From: Fallopia convolvulus
Lineage: Eukaryota > Streptophyta > Magnoliopsida > Caryophyllales > Polygonaceae
Direction: 5' to 3'
Length of the DNA stretch: 64,000 nt
Assembly: GCA_964016875.1 (NCBI GenBank)
Contig: OZ024724.1
Location: forward strand, 50,532,438-50,596,437
Part shown: piece after piece, positions 1 to 12,744 of the stretch
How the letters are laid out: the number at the start of each line of letters is the position of its first letter
How positions within the stretch are numbered: the first letter of the stretch is position 1
Program-made: the position numbers and the translations under genes
The notes under the pieces: model-generated
Seen by the model: the letters and a program-made list of their open reading frames with translations, nothing else
Database searches by the model: none
What the model was told of the DNA's origin: nothing

Positions 1-1086
1 ACGTCCACCACGCCCGCTGTTTGTCGACTAAACGATTGATCAGTTGGAACGTTGGGCTGCGATGTAACTTGGTCCGAGCTTGGTGTCGAATTCTTGTTTG
101 AAGTAACAATGAGGGCCTTAGAGTCGGCTGCCATTGACTTCTGTTGAGCTCTCCGAGTCTCCTCCAATAGAACTATGGACCGAGCCTTGGAAAAATCCGG
201 AAGAGGGCGAGTTTGTTGAATAAAGCTCGCCACGGTGTCGAATTCATGAGTTAAAACCAGCAATCAGTTGAATTACTCGTCGATGATCGGAAACATGTGC
301 GTCGACATTAGCAAGTTGATCTGAGAGGTCTTTATGTTGTTGACAATATGCCGAGACCGAGTTGAACTTGCCTAAGTGACACCGGGAGAATTCATGTTGA
401 AGATAACCAACCCGAGACACCTTATTGTCATGAAAGATGTCCTTCAATTTGTTCCAAGTGGATAAAGCAGTGGAATTGTTATCCAGAATTGTGAGCAAGA
501 GATCCAGAGAAATTGTTGTGTATATCCATTGCAAGATTATAGAGTGAAGTTGATCCCATAAGTTGTCGTCGACATCATCAGGTCGAGCAACAGCGCTATC
601 AATAATCAATATGATCTAGGACTCGGTGTGCCCTAGCAGCGACGCGAAACAGTTGGGCTCAGGAATTGTATTTCATGTTGGAAACATCGAGCACAATAGG
701 AATCAGATTCTTAACGTTTGAGATGGCGAGAGGCGAGTGAAAACTGGTCTTGGACTCGCTGGTCACCGTGCCCGACGATGAAGTAAGTGTTTGGATCGCG
801 CCGGGCGTGACAACTTCGGCATTAGCATTGACGGCATTGATGGCACCGTCATCGACGGACTCCTTCTGCTGAACCACCATGAGATCGTCGTCAACCATTG
901 AGAACAGATGAGGGCAAAGAGAGAAATTGGGAAGATGATGCCGAGGGGAGCGGCAGAAGAGGCCAACAACGCAAGCTCTCTAGGAGCCGGCTGTAGGAGA
1001 AGGCGAGGGAGAAGTGTGCGGCAGCACCGAGGGACGATCGGCGGCGCAGGGAGGGGGGTGGGCTAGGGTTAGGTCGAAGACGCTCG
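1..1086 (-). pseudogene. Ty1/copia retrotransposon gag remnant, runs off the left edge
   Basis: On the minus strand, just downstream of a primer binding site, a broken reading frame resembles the gag polyprotein of Ty1/copia elements. The best piece (609 down to 244) has the UBN2-type signature: a run of LWDQL, then ALSTWNKLKDIF, then VGYLQHEF and a segment ending in the DLSDQLANVDAHVSDH part. This arrangement is known from copia gag, which packages the element RNA. A second piece (898 to 659) carries the N-terminal side, with an in-frame stop after MKYNS. The frame changes between the two pieces near 610-650, so the gene is dead. The pol part would lie beyond the left edge. Confidence 0.75.
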
Positions 1087-1094
1087 TGATACCA
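1087..1094 (-). other. Primer binding site of the copia element
   Basis: Read on the minus strand this is TGGTATCA, the complement of the 3' end of initiator tRNA-Met, the usual primer of copia elements. It directly follows a ...CTCACA end, as a PBS should follow the CA of a 5' LTR, and lies about 200 bases before the gag-like frame. Confidence 0.7.
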
Positions 1095-1238
1095 TGTGAG
1101 ATGTCAATTGTGCATTGAAAGTCCCCTTGAGAGATTCTCCATTCATTAGATAGAATTATATACACATGTACAAAAAGGTGGCTTATGAGCCAATATAGGG
1201 TCCAATACAAAATATATGCTAGTACTTAGGTCACCTCA
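1095..1238 (-). mobile_element. Short copia 5' LTR (outer border uncertain)
   Basis: The segment ends in CA right against the primer binding site on the minus strand, so its inner border is firm. It contains a TATA-like TATATAATT. The outer border is placed at a TGAGGTGA (minus) at 1238-1231 only because LTRs begin with TG. The partner LTR is outside the window and no target duplication can be checked. Confidence 0.45.
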
Positions 1239-2053
1239 TAAAAAATACATAAGATATAAAAATATATTTAATTTATTATTTTTAAAATATGCTAAATTAT
1301 TAAATTTAGGATTTTATAAACTAAATTAGCCCCGTTTATGTGCCCATCCCCGACAAGTATACTCCATTGGGAAGGGGGGCGAGAATAGGGAGAACAATAG
1401 GGAAGCGCGGAATTCATTCCATCCCGTCCCATGTGCATCCCTAATTATATAGCACATACAGTTTTTTTCACTTGAAACTGAAGTTAATGAGTAAACTTTG
1501 TGAGTTCAATAAGATAATGTTAATTAAACCATATATATAGATCACATGGTGTTTAGAGTATGATCCAATTTAAGACGTAGTAGTGCGTCCTTATCGTTAA
1601 ATTACGTGGGTGGTGCTGGGGATAAAGCGCACGTAGTAATAAGTAGTGGTAGATGTGAAAATGCAGGAAACAAAATGGTCAATTCCAGGTGCAAGTTGAA
1701 GAAGTGAGAGATGGAAGAGAAATATTAAAAAAATAAAATAAAATAAAAGGCGATTGACAAGCACTTGTCAAAGTCTGCCTGCCAAGTGCCAACTCTCCCT
1801 TTAAATCCCCCAATCCCATTCACAATCACAAGCTTTTCAATTTTGGGTGTTTGCTGACTTGATTCCTCCTCCTCTTCCATTTTTCCTAAATTCCCTTTCA
1901 ACCCCCATCTCATAAATTCATCATAATCATATACTATAACCTTCTCTCTCTCTCTCTAGATTCCCCTTGTCTATTTAGCAAGAATTGAAAGAAACTAGCT
2001 AGGAAAACCAATTAAGAAACGCAATTAATTACGGAGAGATCGAATTGAATTGA
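1239..2053. promoter_or_regulatory. Upstream and leader region of the LOG gene
   Basis: No coding region is seen. The stretch is AT-rich at its left end, with a GC-richer patch at 1330-1430. A CT dinucleotide run at about 1944-1958 lies roughly 100 bases upstream of the LOG start codon; pyrimidine runs of this kind are common in plant core promoters and 5' leaders. The transcription start is not determined. Confidence 0.4.
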
Positions 2054-4028
2054 ATGGAGAGCGAGAAAGTGATGAAGTCGAGGTTCAAAAGAGTGTGCGT
2101 GTTCTGTGGGAGTACCCCTGGCAAGAATCCCAGCTTCCAGCTCTCCGCTCTTCAGCTCGCCAACCAACTCGTACGTGTCAATTTCACTTCTCCTTATAGA
2201 GTTATAGTTGAATTTATTTATGAGTAATTAAGTTGAAGATGAAGTTGAAAATGGTGGGTGTGGAGCAGGTTGAACGAGACATTGATTTGGTGTACGGTGG
2301 AGGAAGCATTGGCCTTATGGGTCTCGTCTCCCGAGCTGTCTACAATGGAGGCCGCCATGTCTTAGGGTAACTACTAACTACCTAACTAACTAACTAACTA
2401 ACCTCCTTCCAATTTACTCTTAAAACACAAATACAATTTACATGTACTTTTACTCCATTCATCTTCATTTCTCAAAAAATTAACAAATTCAATCTCTTTC
2501 TTTTTTGGGCGGTTGAAATGGCAGGGTGATTCCAAAGACGCTTATGCCAAAAGAGGTGAGAAATGAGAACAATCTCCATTATAGTTGTTTTTTTGAAGAA
2601 ATTATATCGATCATTAGAGAATAATTAAATGGTATTAATTAGTGGAGGAATTGATAAACAGATAACGGGAGAGAAGGTAGGAGAAGTAAAAGCAGTGTCC
2701 GGGATGCATCAAAGGAAGGCAGAAATGGCGCGTCAAGCTGACGCCTTCATTGCCTTGCCAGGTATTTATTTAGTTATTACTAAATTAAGACTTAAATTAC
2801 AATACAATTATTAGTCAGACACGAATTAATTATTGGATTAATTGTTAGAGTTCCCTACTAGCCCGGCCAATTCACAATCATCCCTCCTTTGCGCTCAATT
2901 TTTCATTCAACTATGCAATCAATAGTATTACCAAAAACGACATCACCCAACTTCCCCTGTTTCCATTCCATGTGATCCCATTCGACAGCAACAATTTAAC
3001 AGCACGTCTCAATAATTCTGCCTTCATTGTTTATTTTTTTCAACCTTTGTACCTTACCAAATTTTGTTTATGCCATTTTACTAGGGCTGAATATCCATTC
3101 GAATTTTTTTATTACAATTTGTAATAATTCAGGTTTAATTATGCAACACACAATGAATTCTATCAAATTTAAAAAGAAATATATATCATGGTCGGACCGA
3201 TTTTTGTCCAACTCTAGGACAAAAAAAAAACCAAAAAAATTAATGAACTTTGTTTTTTTTGTTGGAGTTTGAATTCTTTTTGATATTGGTTACATGAGTA
3301 TTGCATTTATTATACTAACATGAAACCGGTTTGTTCGCAGGGGGTTATGGTACCTTAGAGGAATTATTAGAAGTGATTACATGGGCTCAATTGGGGATCC
3401 ATGACAAACCGGTAAGAATCTATGTACAATTTGGTCGACTGTTCTCTTAATTAAGGATACAAAATCAATTTTGAATCGAAATTAATTGAGGTGTGAATTA
3501 ATGTAACAGGTTGGATTGTTGAACGTTGATGGGTACTACAATTCGCTATTGAGTTTCATAGACAAGGCGGTGGATGAAGGGTTCATCACCCCTGCAGCGC
3601 GCAGCATCATCGTCTCCGCCAGCAATGCCTACGACCTCATGTGCAAGCTTGAAGTATGCCTACCAATAATATCTTAGATTACGTATTATCTAGTTGGTTT
3701 GGTTTGGTTTGGTTTGGTCTAAGAAGACACGTAGACTATTTTAATTTCAAGGAATTCGAACGTATGCATGATCTTGCTATACAAAGGTGTCATTTTGCCG
3801 ACATAATTATGATTTATTTGTATTAAGTTTTTGCCTATAATGCAATGAATCTTTTGGGGAAAAACAAAGGTTTTGTAATACCCAAGTTGGATGAATCTAA
3901 GCCGTCCACGTGTGTGGGATTGATTGCAGGATTACACGCCAAAACACCGGGATGCGGTGGCGAAGCTGAGATGGGAGGCGGAGCAGCAGCTAGGCTTCTC
4001 TACGGCCAAGTCGGATATTGCACGTTGA
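2054..4028 (+). CDS. LOG: LOG-type cytokinin riboside 5'-monophosphate phosphoribohydrolase, 7 exons
   Basis: LOG enzymes release active free-base cytokinin from the nucleotide form in one step in the cytosol and nucleus. Exons are 2054-2170, 2269-2366, 2525-2555, 2662-2761, 3341-3411, 3510-3653 and 3930-4028. All introns are GT-AG and the phases join without a break into a 219-residue protein, the usual length. Visible motifs are the N-terminal RVCVFCGS, the nucleotide-binding YGGGSIGLMG, the MHQRKAEMA stretch with the conserved Arg, and the family signature PGGYGTLEE, split by intron 4. The C-terminal half keeps VGLLNVDGYYN. The start is the first ATG in the leader and matches the family N-terminus. 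It resembles the LOG1-5/7 group, but which member cannot be told from one sequence. No defect is seen. Confidence 0.95.
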
Positions 4029-4881
4029 CACCATCTGGAATTCAGGATGATGGATATATTATTTGCGTATATTTTAGGATATATGATTAGTTTGATCCTC
4101 CACAAAAAAAATGTAATCTTTTCACAAGTTAGAGCTATCACCAATTATAAATGTACTACTCCACACAGATTTTGCTGATTTCTGATGTACCACCACACCA
4201 CACCACACCACAACAAATTAGGCGCAACTGCACAGAATTTATCACCACCGCCACCACTACAATTCTTTCCTCTTATTTTATTCCCCCTAATCCCTGCCGA
4301 TTTGTTTTTAGTTTATCTGGCTAGTTACTTAGCTAATGTAAGTTGTTTTCCTTCAACAAAGTCTATACTATGTTTTTTCCTTGATGCGTGCAAATAGATA
4401 GTTAATTGTAAGCCTGAAGGCCCAATACTTGTGGACCACGGGGTAAGGCTCATTGTTTTCCCTCAGAAAATGGAGGAATTGGGCTCATACTTTTGGGCTA
4501 TGAAATTGCTACAAAATTTTAAAAAAAAATGACTAACATCATCATTGCAATTTGCAAAAGTGCAAAACTGCAATTATGACCCCTTTAACCTCTCTTCAAG
4601 CAATCTTTCAAGTGAATCAAAACCAACTAGTACTGCATTTAGGCACTCACTCTTCACAACATCCAACTACCAAATAGTAACAATAATAAATGCCCTCTAT
4701 CACAAAAAAAAAAATAAAAAAAATAAAGCAATAACTAATGCAAGCCTTGAGTTTGCACTACAGGGTGGTATACATATTACACAAACTTCTCATACATCTC
4801 TACAAGAGTGGCTGAAGTAGCCACTAAACATTCCTATCCATCAAAATAACCATAGGAGAATGATTTTATTGATAGAGAAGC
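4029..4881. other. 3' flank between LOG and the GH9 gene
   Basis: The two genes converge here. The stretch holds their 3' UTRs and simple sequence, including a CCACA-rich run at about 4190-4215 and A-rich runs at 4517-4530 and 4700-4725. No gene or bordered transposon is seen. Confidence 0.5.
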
Positions 4882-7341
4882 TTAGTTACTAAAAGACTGA
4901 ACAACTGAAGAGGTAGTGACCAAACCAGAAAGCAAGCCAACAAGAAGAGCGCTGTTATAAGTACTCGGTTCTCCTTGCATCGTGTTGTTTCTTGAGTCAA
5001 TGTATGTTTCATTCAGGAAAGGTCCTCCTACAAGCGCTCCAGTGGCTACATTTGGGTTCGGATCTTCTGAACTAAGCCACTTGAACCCGTCTTTACATTT
5101 GGTAGTTGCGTCAGCTGGTATAGAGGCGCCCCTGTGGTGTACAAATTGTGGGTATTTGTCTCCATAGCCCACAAGAAAGCTCAGCTTCGTGGGGTTGTCA
5201 CCCAGTAAATAGTTAGCCTGCCAAATTCAGTGGTTTGAAAATTGAAAAAATAGTGATTAATAATTGGCAATGATAATGAAGACAACCAACACATTAAAAA
5301 ACTGTAATGAAATTGTTGTATAATTTTGAACATCAAAATAACCTGTGAAATTGCAAATTTGCGAAGCTGTGATGCTTTATAGGAACTTCCACTACAAGAT
5401 ATTCTTGCTGTTCGAGATGTAAGCATGTAGTCACTATAAACGGTAGCCAAAAATGCAGATGCTACTGGGTGTTGCAGAGCATTCCACTCACTCACCCATA
5501 TCAAACCACCTGCATCAATAATATCAGATGGTGAACAAGTTACCCAATTTAAAACATAGAAATAGAGGTCAGTTCCAGAATAAGTCCTTTCCTTTTAACG
5601 GGTTCAATCATTCTAAGCTGAGTTGACTCAAATATCAAGATATTTAAAAAGCAAGTTCGTTAAATGAAGAAATGTGTAAATAATACAAAACCACAGGGAA
5701 TTATATTTAGAGGGAGGAGAGATTACCGTCTGTTCTGCTGGATGTAGCAGTTGGAGAGTTCGGTATGAGGCCACACATTACAGCTTCAGCTGTTTCTCTA
5801 TACTGCTGGAGGCCAGAATTTGCAGAGCTTGACACACCCTTACCATTAAAGAAGCTGACCCTGGATAGTAATACCTGCAAATTTCAAATTTGATAAATTT
5901 TAGCTCAAAATGTAGATCAGGATGCCATCTTTAAACACGAAATGACAACAAAATCAACAAGAACTAAGTAGATCATTATAATATACTTTACCTGAGTACC
6001 TGCTTGCTTGTTGTCCCAGCTAAACCAGGTTGGATTTCCCCAGTTACCATAGTCTTTTCCATTCTCTGAAGTTACATAGTTGAGATATTTATCCTCTCCA
6101 GTTGCATGGTAGAGCCAGCTGGCTGCCCACAGGAGTTCATCCTCATAACTGGTTGAGTTATAGTATGTTGCAACATCAGGGATGTTGACACTATACATTC
6201 CTCTTTTCTTATCAGCAAAATCAAACAGTTGTTTGGAATGCTTCAAAAGGTTGCTAGAGTATTTGGAATCAGATTTAAACACTAAAGATGCTGCCGCCAT
6301 AGCTGCGGCTGTTTCAGCTGCAACCTCTGTCCCAGGAGTCGAAGCATTGATTTGGATCAGAGGCCTTTTCTCACTCATAGCCTCAGGCCTTTCCCAACAA
6401 CCATGATCCAATTTAGGATCACCAACCTATAAAGTGTACATGTGTTAACACCCAAATGGTCCAAACCAACACTAATATGTGAAAATGATAACTAATTAAT
6501 TACTTTGATTCTTCTGCAATTAATACATAGAACACAAAAAGACCTGAATGTATAGGACATTGTCCTCAGGATGTGCATTGATTAGATAATCAGTGATCCA
6601 TTTGAGCGAATCTTGAGCTGGTTCAAGCTGTTTTGTAGCAGCCATTTGATCTCCATACTCTAGAATGGCCCATGACAACACAGTAGCTGTGAATGCTAGC
6701 GGGAAACCAAACTTCATGTGATCCCCAGCATCGTACATTCCTTTTGAGAGATCCAGCTTGGCTTCACTCCCATCGTTAAGAGCAGAGTCGCCTCTCCATG
6801 AGATCTTATTGTCCACCAATTTACCAGCTGCAAAATGACATTAAAGGAGTGACACTCATTCAGCTGTCACACAAATCTTCCACCAAAACTCAGATCTTCG
6901 AAACGTGTAGCAATTGACAGCTCTATCATTGGTGCAAACTAAATCTAAGTCATGCTTTTATTCATAAAACTAATTCAGATTTGACCTAAACTTGACTACA
7001 GCTTGCATTTATTTATCAATGAGCACAAGTACCGGCAATCAAGGTAGGAAATTTAAAATGCAATCCAGCATTAACAATTTGAAATTGCCGATCAATAAAT
7101 GTTCATAATTAGAAAAGGAAAGGAGCATACATTTTTGGACATCAAAGAATTGCAAGGCGATCTTCAAGGCATCGGAGTACTTGGTGTCGATGGCGCCGGG
7201 TGGGCCGGGGACGGCATCGGATTCGTCGTTGTGGTGCTTCGACTTAATAAAGAGCACGATTCCGGTGACGAGGGCGGCAAGCACCACCAACACCAGAAGC
7301 CAACCCCAACAGCCTCCGCCAGACCTCTTCTCAGCCCCCAT
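4882..7341 (-). CDS. GH9B7: Membrane-anchored GH9 endo-beta-1,4-glucanase (endoglucanase 10 / GH9B7 type), 6 exons
   Basis: GH9 enzymes cut beta-1,4-glucans in the wall or at the plasma membrane. Exons on the minus strand are 7341-7131, 6827-6544, 6426-5992, 5874-5727, 5509-5343 and 5217-4882, giving 526 residues with all phases joining. The N-terminus starts at the ATG at 7341 (MGAEKRSGG), has one hydrophobic anchor at about residues 12-33 (WGWLLVLVVLAALVTGIVLF) and no secretion cleavage context, followed by PGPPGAIDTKYSDALK. Catalytic landmarks are present: the DAGDH motif with the acidic pair, the FVHHRGAS signature with its His, and the C-terminal NTMQGEPSTYN acid. There is no carbohydrate-binding tail, so it is class B-like. 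The short cytosolic N-terminus plus anchor recalls Arabidopsis At1g75680, which is known from memory only. Confidence 0.93.
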
Positions 7342-7954
7342 TGCAATGTCACGAACCCTAAGAACCGTAGATCTCGAATCCAAGGTTCAGAGTGTTCGTT
7401 ACTGCAATGTCAAGTTGTCAACTGCGAGATCTCGAGAAGACCTGAAGAGCACTATGTCGGTTGGAGCGAAGATTATTCTTTGCCGCTTTTTTTTTGGTTT
7501 CTCTCTCTCCACACGTAATGGAAAGAGCTGAAGAAGGGCGAGGTGTGATTAGGTGAAGGTTGATCCGCTGCTGGCGGGTCTATATCGCGAAAGATGGGCA
7601 GTTGCTAACGGGCTCGGTTTTGCTTTATTACGAAAAAGCCCTTCTAAGTGCTACATCGGGTACAGTGATCTAAAGGCTGCAACTTAACCACCGACATTTT
7701 CCTTTGCGATGTCGACCGTCCATCTGAATTCATCTACCTAAGCAAAAATGAACCGGCCCAGATTTCATTGGGCCTGATGTCCAACTTTCGGTAACAGGCT
7801 TATATAGATTGAAGCCCAGTCTCAAAAATAACAAAGAATAATAAGAACCGAAAACAGAGAGTCAAGCTGACTCAGCTCTATTCCTCTCCCCGTCACTGCT
7901 CACAGGCGCCGATCCACCGCCGATTTCGCCGGCGACAACCCTACCGATACTAAG
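7342..7954. promoter_or_regulatory. Divergent promoter and leaders of the GH9 and Myb/SANT-like genes
   Basis: The two genes point away from each other across about 500 bases. On the plus strand a GC-rich leader at roughly 7850-7954 ends in a good splice donor (TAAG|GTGAGG at 7955), taken as the 5' UTR exon of the Myb/SANT-like gene. The minus strand leader lies just above 7341. Start sites are inferred, not mapped. Confidence 0.5.
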
Positions 7955-9775
7955 GTGAGGCTTCGGACTCTACTCTCTTTCACTTTAAATCTCGTTCGTC
8001 GCTGTATTTCTGATTCTACTTTTTTCTTGGCTGATTTTGTTCGGAATTGCTCTTCCTGATCGTCTTCTACTGGCTACTGCCCTACAACTTTTGTAAATTG
8101 ATAATCTGAATTACAACTTTTCAACGTTAATCTCCTTTTTGAAGGTGGGACGTTAATTTTATTCGAGTCTCTCAATTCTAGGGTTTTTATTTCCGTAACT
8201 GCCTTGATCGCTGCAGTTTGATGTTTACATTTTCTCTTATTCTGAGTTTTTTTTTGGGGGGGAGGGGGAGGGGCACATCGTTGCCGGTTACCATGTGGCG
8301 CCAATTTCAGTTTCAGGCTAGAGAAATTTGAACGGTTTATCTGTGTTATTTGTAAGCAAATTAGGTTTTCTATCAAAATAACTATTGAAAGAATGGATTT
8401 TTACTCAAATAATCATGCTCAGTTAGTTTCATCCTGCTCAAGCATCAACCTGTATAACAATTTTATTGGCTTGAACTTTAAACATTGAGGTAGTGTTTGA
8501 TTGAAATAGAAATAAAAGTGGAAAGCTGAAGGAGAAGGAAAGGATATGCTTGTTACTTACTCATGTTTTGTTCAATTCAGGAATGAAATCAATTAGCTTT
8601 GCATCGATTTTCCTGCTGTTTGACTAGTTAATTTTCATTTTGTATATGACTACTCACATTGCTTTTTATAAACCAAACTTCCTTGTTCCTTCTCACAAGA
8701 CTGTAGTATTCTAATGCACATAATGCTTTTACAACAACACCAACCCATGTTAACCCGCCTCGGGCGGGGTCTGTGGGGCCAAGATGTCCACACCCTTTCC
8801 CCGACATAAAATCGAGAGGGTGTATGTGGAAGGCCCAAGCATTATCATCATCGCCCGACAAACCCAAGGAAAACTCAAATTCAGTTATGTGACAATAATA
8901 ACTGAATTTAGTTAAAATGCACCAATATTGATATAGCCTATAGGGGTCATCTCCATCTCAAAGGCACTGTATAAAAGCCAATAAGCTTGAGGATGTGCCC
9001 CATAAAACTTTTAGAAGATGTAAAATACAACTTTACCATTGACATTTTGGATGGTTCAGTTTTATGATTGGATTATGGGTTTTTAGAATCTTTTTGAGAA
9101 AAAAACAGCACTTTGATCATTTTGGCTTAAATTGCCTAAAAATGCTGAAGCTTTGTTGTCCAAATGGAGCCTTGTATACTTTTTACGACCACTCCCGTGG
9201 CCTTATCAAACATTGCATGAGAATCCCATGTCATTTTGTGTAAAACAGTGGAATTCATTTAATTCCATTTTTTAAATTGTTCAATTTTTAAACCAATCAC
9301 ACTACAATCGAAAATGCCTTACTTATTCTGTTATGTCCATAGTTACTTCTGATTATTCTGTTCCGATTATTGTGAGACATTTTATCTGCTAACTTTGCAT
9401 GTACTATTGTTGTCCTCGCTGGTTAGAGTCATCTAAAGAGTGTGGGCCTTATAAATCAAAGTGAACTATACTTATTTGCTAACCTGATTTACCTGCTTTT
9501 CGGATTTCGGGAGTCGGGACTTAGTTCAACTTCAGCTGATAAAACATGTTTGACTCAGAATCCAATACTTTACGTGGAGATTTTAAGTTGCATAATATCT
9601 ATCAGTATTGTTTATATTGGATTGCTGCTATATATTGGTCCAATTATCCTGACCAGACAATGACTTTGTCATGTGCTGTGCTGTTGACCTTCTGGGAATC
9701 ACTGAAAATCTCATTGTTAATAGCTGCCGATAGCCAGCTTGTTCATATTAACAATTTTGTTGTGGGAAGTTGTAG
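7955..9775 (+). other. Probable 5' UTR intron of the Myb/SANT-like gene
   Basis: The stretch begins with GTGAGG and ends with TTGTAG immediately before the start codon at 9776. It has no coding signal. At about 8720-8870 it carries a GC-rich block with an internal hairpin (CCCGCC TCG GGCGGG) that reads like a dispersed SINE-like repeat, but no target duplication was found. Confidence 0.45.
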
Positions 9776-10749
9776 ATGGATAATGAATCAAAGCAAGAAC
9801 GCTCCAGGACAAGGTGGACAGCTACCCTTGACAAGATATTTGTGGACTTGGTTGTGGAACAGATTCAGCTCGGTAATAGGCCTAATAATGTGCTTGACAA
9901 GAAAACATGGAGCCATATTCGTGAGCAATTTAACAGGCAAACAGGGCTCAACTTCAACAACAATCAACTAAGAAAGCACTTTGATGTTTTGAGGATAAGG
10001 TACAACAATTTGAAGTCTGCTGTTAACCAAAATAACTTCTCCATAGAAGATTCTGGCTCCACTGGATTTGATTTGTGGGACAGCTTAGGGGTAAGGTACA
10101 ACAATTCATTTTATTTCCTCACATATTTTAGCAGTTCCTTATCAATCTATTTTTAATTTCTTGACTTCAGGTGCAAACTAGGCCCGAGTCAGTTAAGATC
10201 AAGGAGTGCCCCATTTTTGAGCAACTATGCATAATGTTCGCAGACAATGGCGCTGATGGAAAATATGCCCAATCAAGCCATTATGAAGATTTGGAGAACA
10301 AGTCCAATGGAGCGAATGATGCTGAAACCCCACGTTCTGAAGCTCCATCATCATCAAGATCTCTAGAGGACAATATGGCATCTGTTGAAAATGTGACGAA
10401 GGCTATAAACATGAAGTCTAAGAGGAAGCGTTTACCAGACACCCATCTTAGTGAATCCAATGGAAAAGAGGACGAGCTGCAAGATGCCATGGCAGAAGCC
10501 TTATTAGATATGATAGCAGCTTCAAAATTGAAGGCTGCCACGGCCATGACCAGAAATGAGAATAAATTCAGCATTACTGAATGTATTAAGGCATTGGATG
10601 ATATACAAGGCATTAATCAGACTCTATACTACAATGCTTTGGATATTATTGAGAATCCTAGCTTCAGAGAGGTGTTTCTATCTCTCGAGAGCAGCGAGAA
10701 ACGCCTGCAGTGGTTGCAGCACAGGTTCGGTGATGTTAGTTTCATTTGA
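9776..10749 (+). CDS. Myb/SANT-like DNA-binding domain protein (LIMYB-like), 2 coding exons
   Basis: Exons 9776-10090 and 10171-10749 join in phase at GGG|GTAAGG and CAG|GTGCAA to give 297 residues. Residues 10-105 form a Myb/SANT-like domain (Myb_DNA-bind_3 type): RTRWTATLDKIFVDLVVEQ, then TWSHIREQFN, then NQLRKHFDVLRIRYNNLK, and a FDLWDSLG end. The middle is low-complexity with Ser clusters and a basic KSKRKR stretch suitable as a nuclear signal. The C-terminal 90 residues are helical and carry a DALDIIENPSFREVFLSL-type segment seen in the L10-interacting MYB protein group. Such proteins are nuclear and related to the transposase-derived trihelix/SANT lineage; a role in repressing translation genes is known for LIMYB only and is not claimed here. 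The start follows a splice acceptor directly. Confidence 0.88.
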
Positions 10750-12744
10750 TGTATGATTTTGTGCACCTTCACTTATCTTAGATGCACATATCATGTGAAC
10801 AAGTAAACTGGCTTGTTTTTAGTTGAGAAGATAGATTACTGGATAGATAGCATATTTTGCCTGTTTCTTTGTTGAAAGCCCATTTTTAGTGTATGGAGGG
10901 AAAGCCCATAGAGAGCGTGTTTTTATGGCTATTTTGCCAGTCGATGAATTGGGCCCAATTTCAAAGGGAAAGTGCAATAATTTATTTGGGAAATTTTTTG
11001 TTACCGTTGGCGTTGTTGATGACTTGACGTTTGTATTAATGATGCCTTTAATGGTTGGCAATGTGGCATTTATAGGAGCATCATCACCAGCTAGGTTAAT
11101 AATGACCATCTCTTCACTGTATCTAAAAGGATACGTTGGTTCATTATGATGTTCACTGTTACAGTGATCTTTTTTCAGAGAGAAATTTACCACATAATTT
11201 ATTGGGCTTATTATTAATGTGTAAGAGTATATAAGGGTGACATGTATGAGTCGAACAAAATCAGAGCCTGTCCATATTTAGCATCATATTATGTTATGAA
11301 ACTGACGATAGAGATCAGTATGCCCACATTTTGCCGAATTTGATTACGCTATATATACATGTAGACGTAGTAGTATGCAGCCGACATAAAGCATGCAAGA
11401 ATTAGGAATAATTGTACCTTTGGAAGATAATAATGTGCAACTTTTTTTTTTTTTTTGGAGATAGAGAAAGAGACGAAGGGAGACATTGAATTGAGTGGGC
11501 CGAGTATAAGTGGAGATGGTGTGATTGATGAAGGAGAAGGTTGAATTGTTGAAAATGACAAGGTAACCACAGGAGAAAGAGTGCACATGACATGGTGCTG
11601 GGAGTTGTCCTCTAGGAAATCATTCACATTCACATCCGTCTAATGCAGTTTGGTGAGTTTAATAGTATTTCGATCCAAATAATATCCAATTACACAAATT
11701 TATAACACTTTCGGTTTATATTTGTTAGATCTAATTGCTTGTTTACTTATAAAAGTTTTTTCTTTTTATTTGAAAGTTATTGTTCAATTAATGATAGAGG
11801 GACCATGTAAAGGAATAATTGTGGAATAAGTGATTTTCAAACGTGGAATCCAAGGGTAAGTTGTTTGGACTTCCTCCAAAGTGATACGTTAGATTTTACA
11901 AGAACGTTGGTGCTTGTCAGTTGGCTACATAACTAATCTGTCAAGCAAGAAAAAAGTAGTATAACGTCCATCTTCTTTGCTCGTGATGGACCTCAAAATG
12001 GAACTTAAAATTAAGTCCTTAACATTTATTGTAGTTATGGATGAAAGATTGTCATTAAGTGGTATCTGTTTGTGAGTATGGTGCAAGAGTTGTGACATGT
12101 TTGTATTGTCAGCATGCTGAATCCTTTTAGCTCGACTTGTGCTTGGACTATTAACCATGTAAAAGTTGAGACCCTAGCTCTTGTGCTTGGACTATCATTA
12201 ACCATGTAAAAGATAGCATTAGAGCTAGATGGAAGAAGAAGAAGAATAGGAAATCTCCTAGATGACAGGCTAGATAGAATTGGTATGGAGGCGGCAATGT
12301 AATAATACCTAGGAATTAATGTCTAGGTTTTCTTCTTTTTTAAAAAAACTTCACTTATGAATAAATGACCTTTTCATTAAAAAAAAAGGTCATGCTTTAT
12401 CTTGAACCCTTTGCCATTTACAAAGTTGGATTTCTACCTTGTTACCACGTGATCCAGAGACAGGTCTTGAAGAATTTGAACGTTCAAAATCAGAGAGGAG
12501 GAGGCTAGGGTTGTTAAAGATGAGACCAAATCAACAAACGAGTTGGAAATTCTAAAAGTTCCACGAAATAGCTAGCCATCATCATTATCATATATCACAT
12601 AGTTTATCACAGAATATATTGTGTATATATAGTACATGGGACTATAATAGTATACTTTATCAAGCAAATATATATGATTTTTATATGTAGATTTTATACA
12701 TCATGTGTACGTACACATAAGCGAGCTCAATTATTTGGCACCCT
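10750..12744. other. Intergenic stretch with LTR-like fragments
   Basis: No gene is supported. At about 12140-12390 lies a repeat containing two nearby copies of GTGCTTGGACTAT..AACCATGTAAAAG and a CATTAGAGCTAGATGG word. The latter, together with a TAATGTCTAGGTT word and a TTTTCATTAA end, recurs inverted at about 27000-27145, so both look like pieces of one copia-type LTR family. No border or target duplication was found here. Confidence 0.4.

Noticed and set aside
7099..7531. Long plus-strand ORFs of 139 and 116 codons
   Set aside because: They are shadows of the first exon of the GH9 gene on the minus strand.
8720..8870. SINE in the leader intron of the Myb/SANT-like gene
   Set aside because: Composition and hairpin fit, but no target duplication or clear A/B boxes could be found; mentioned only as SINE-like.
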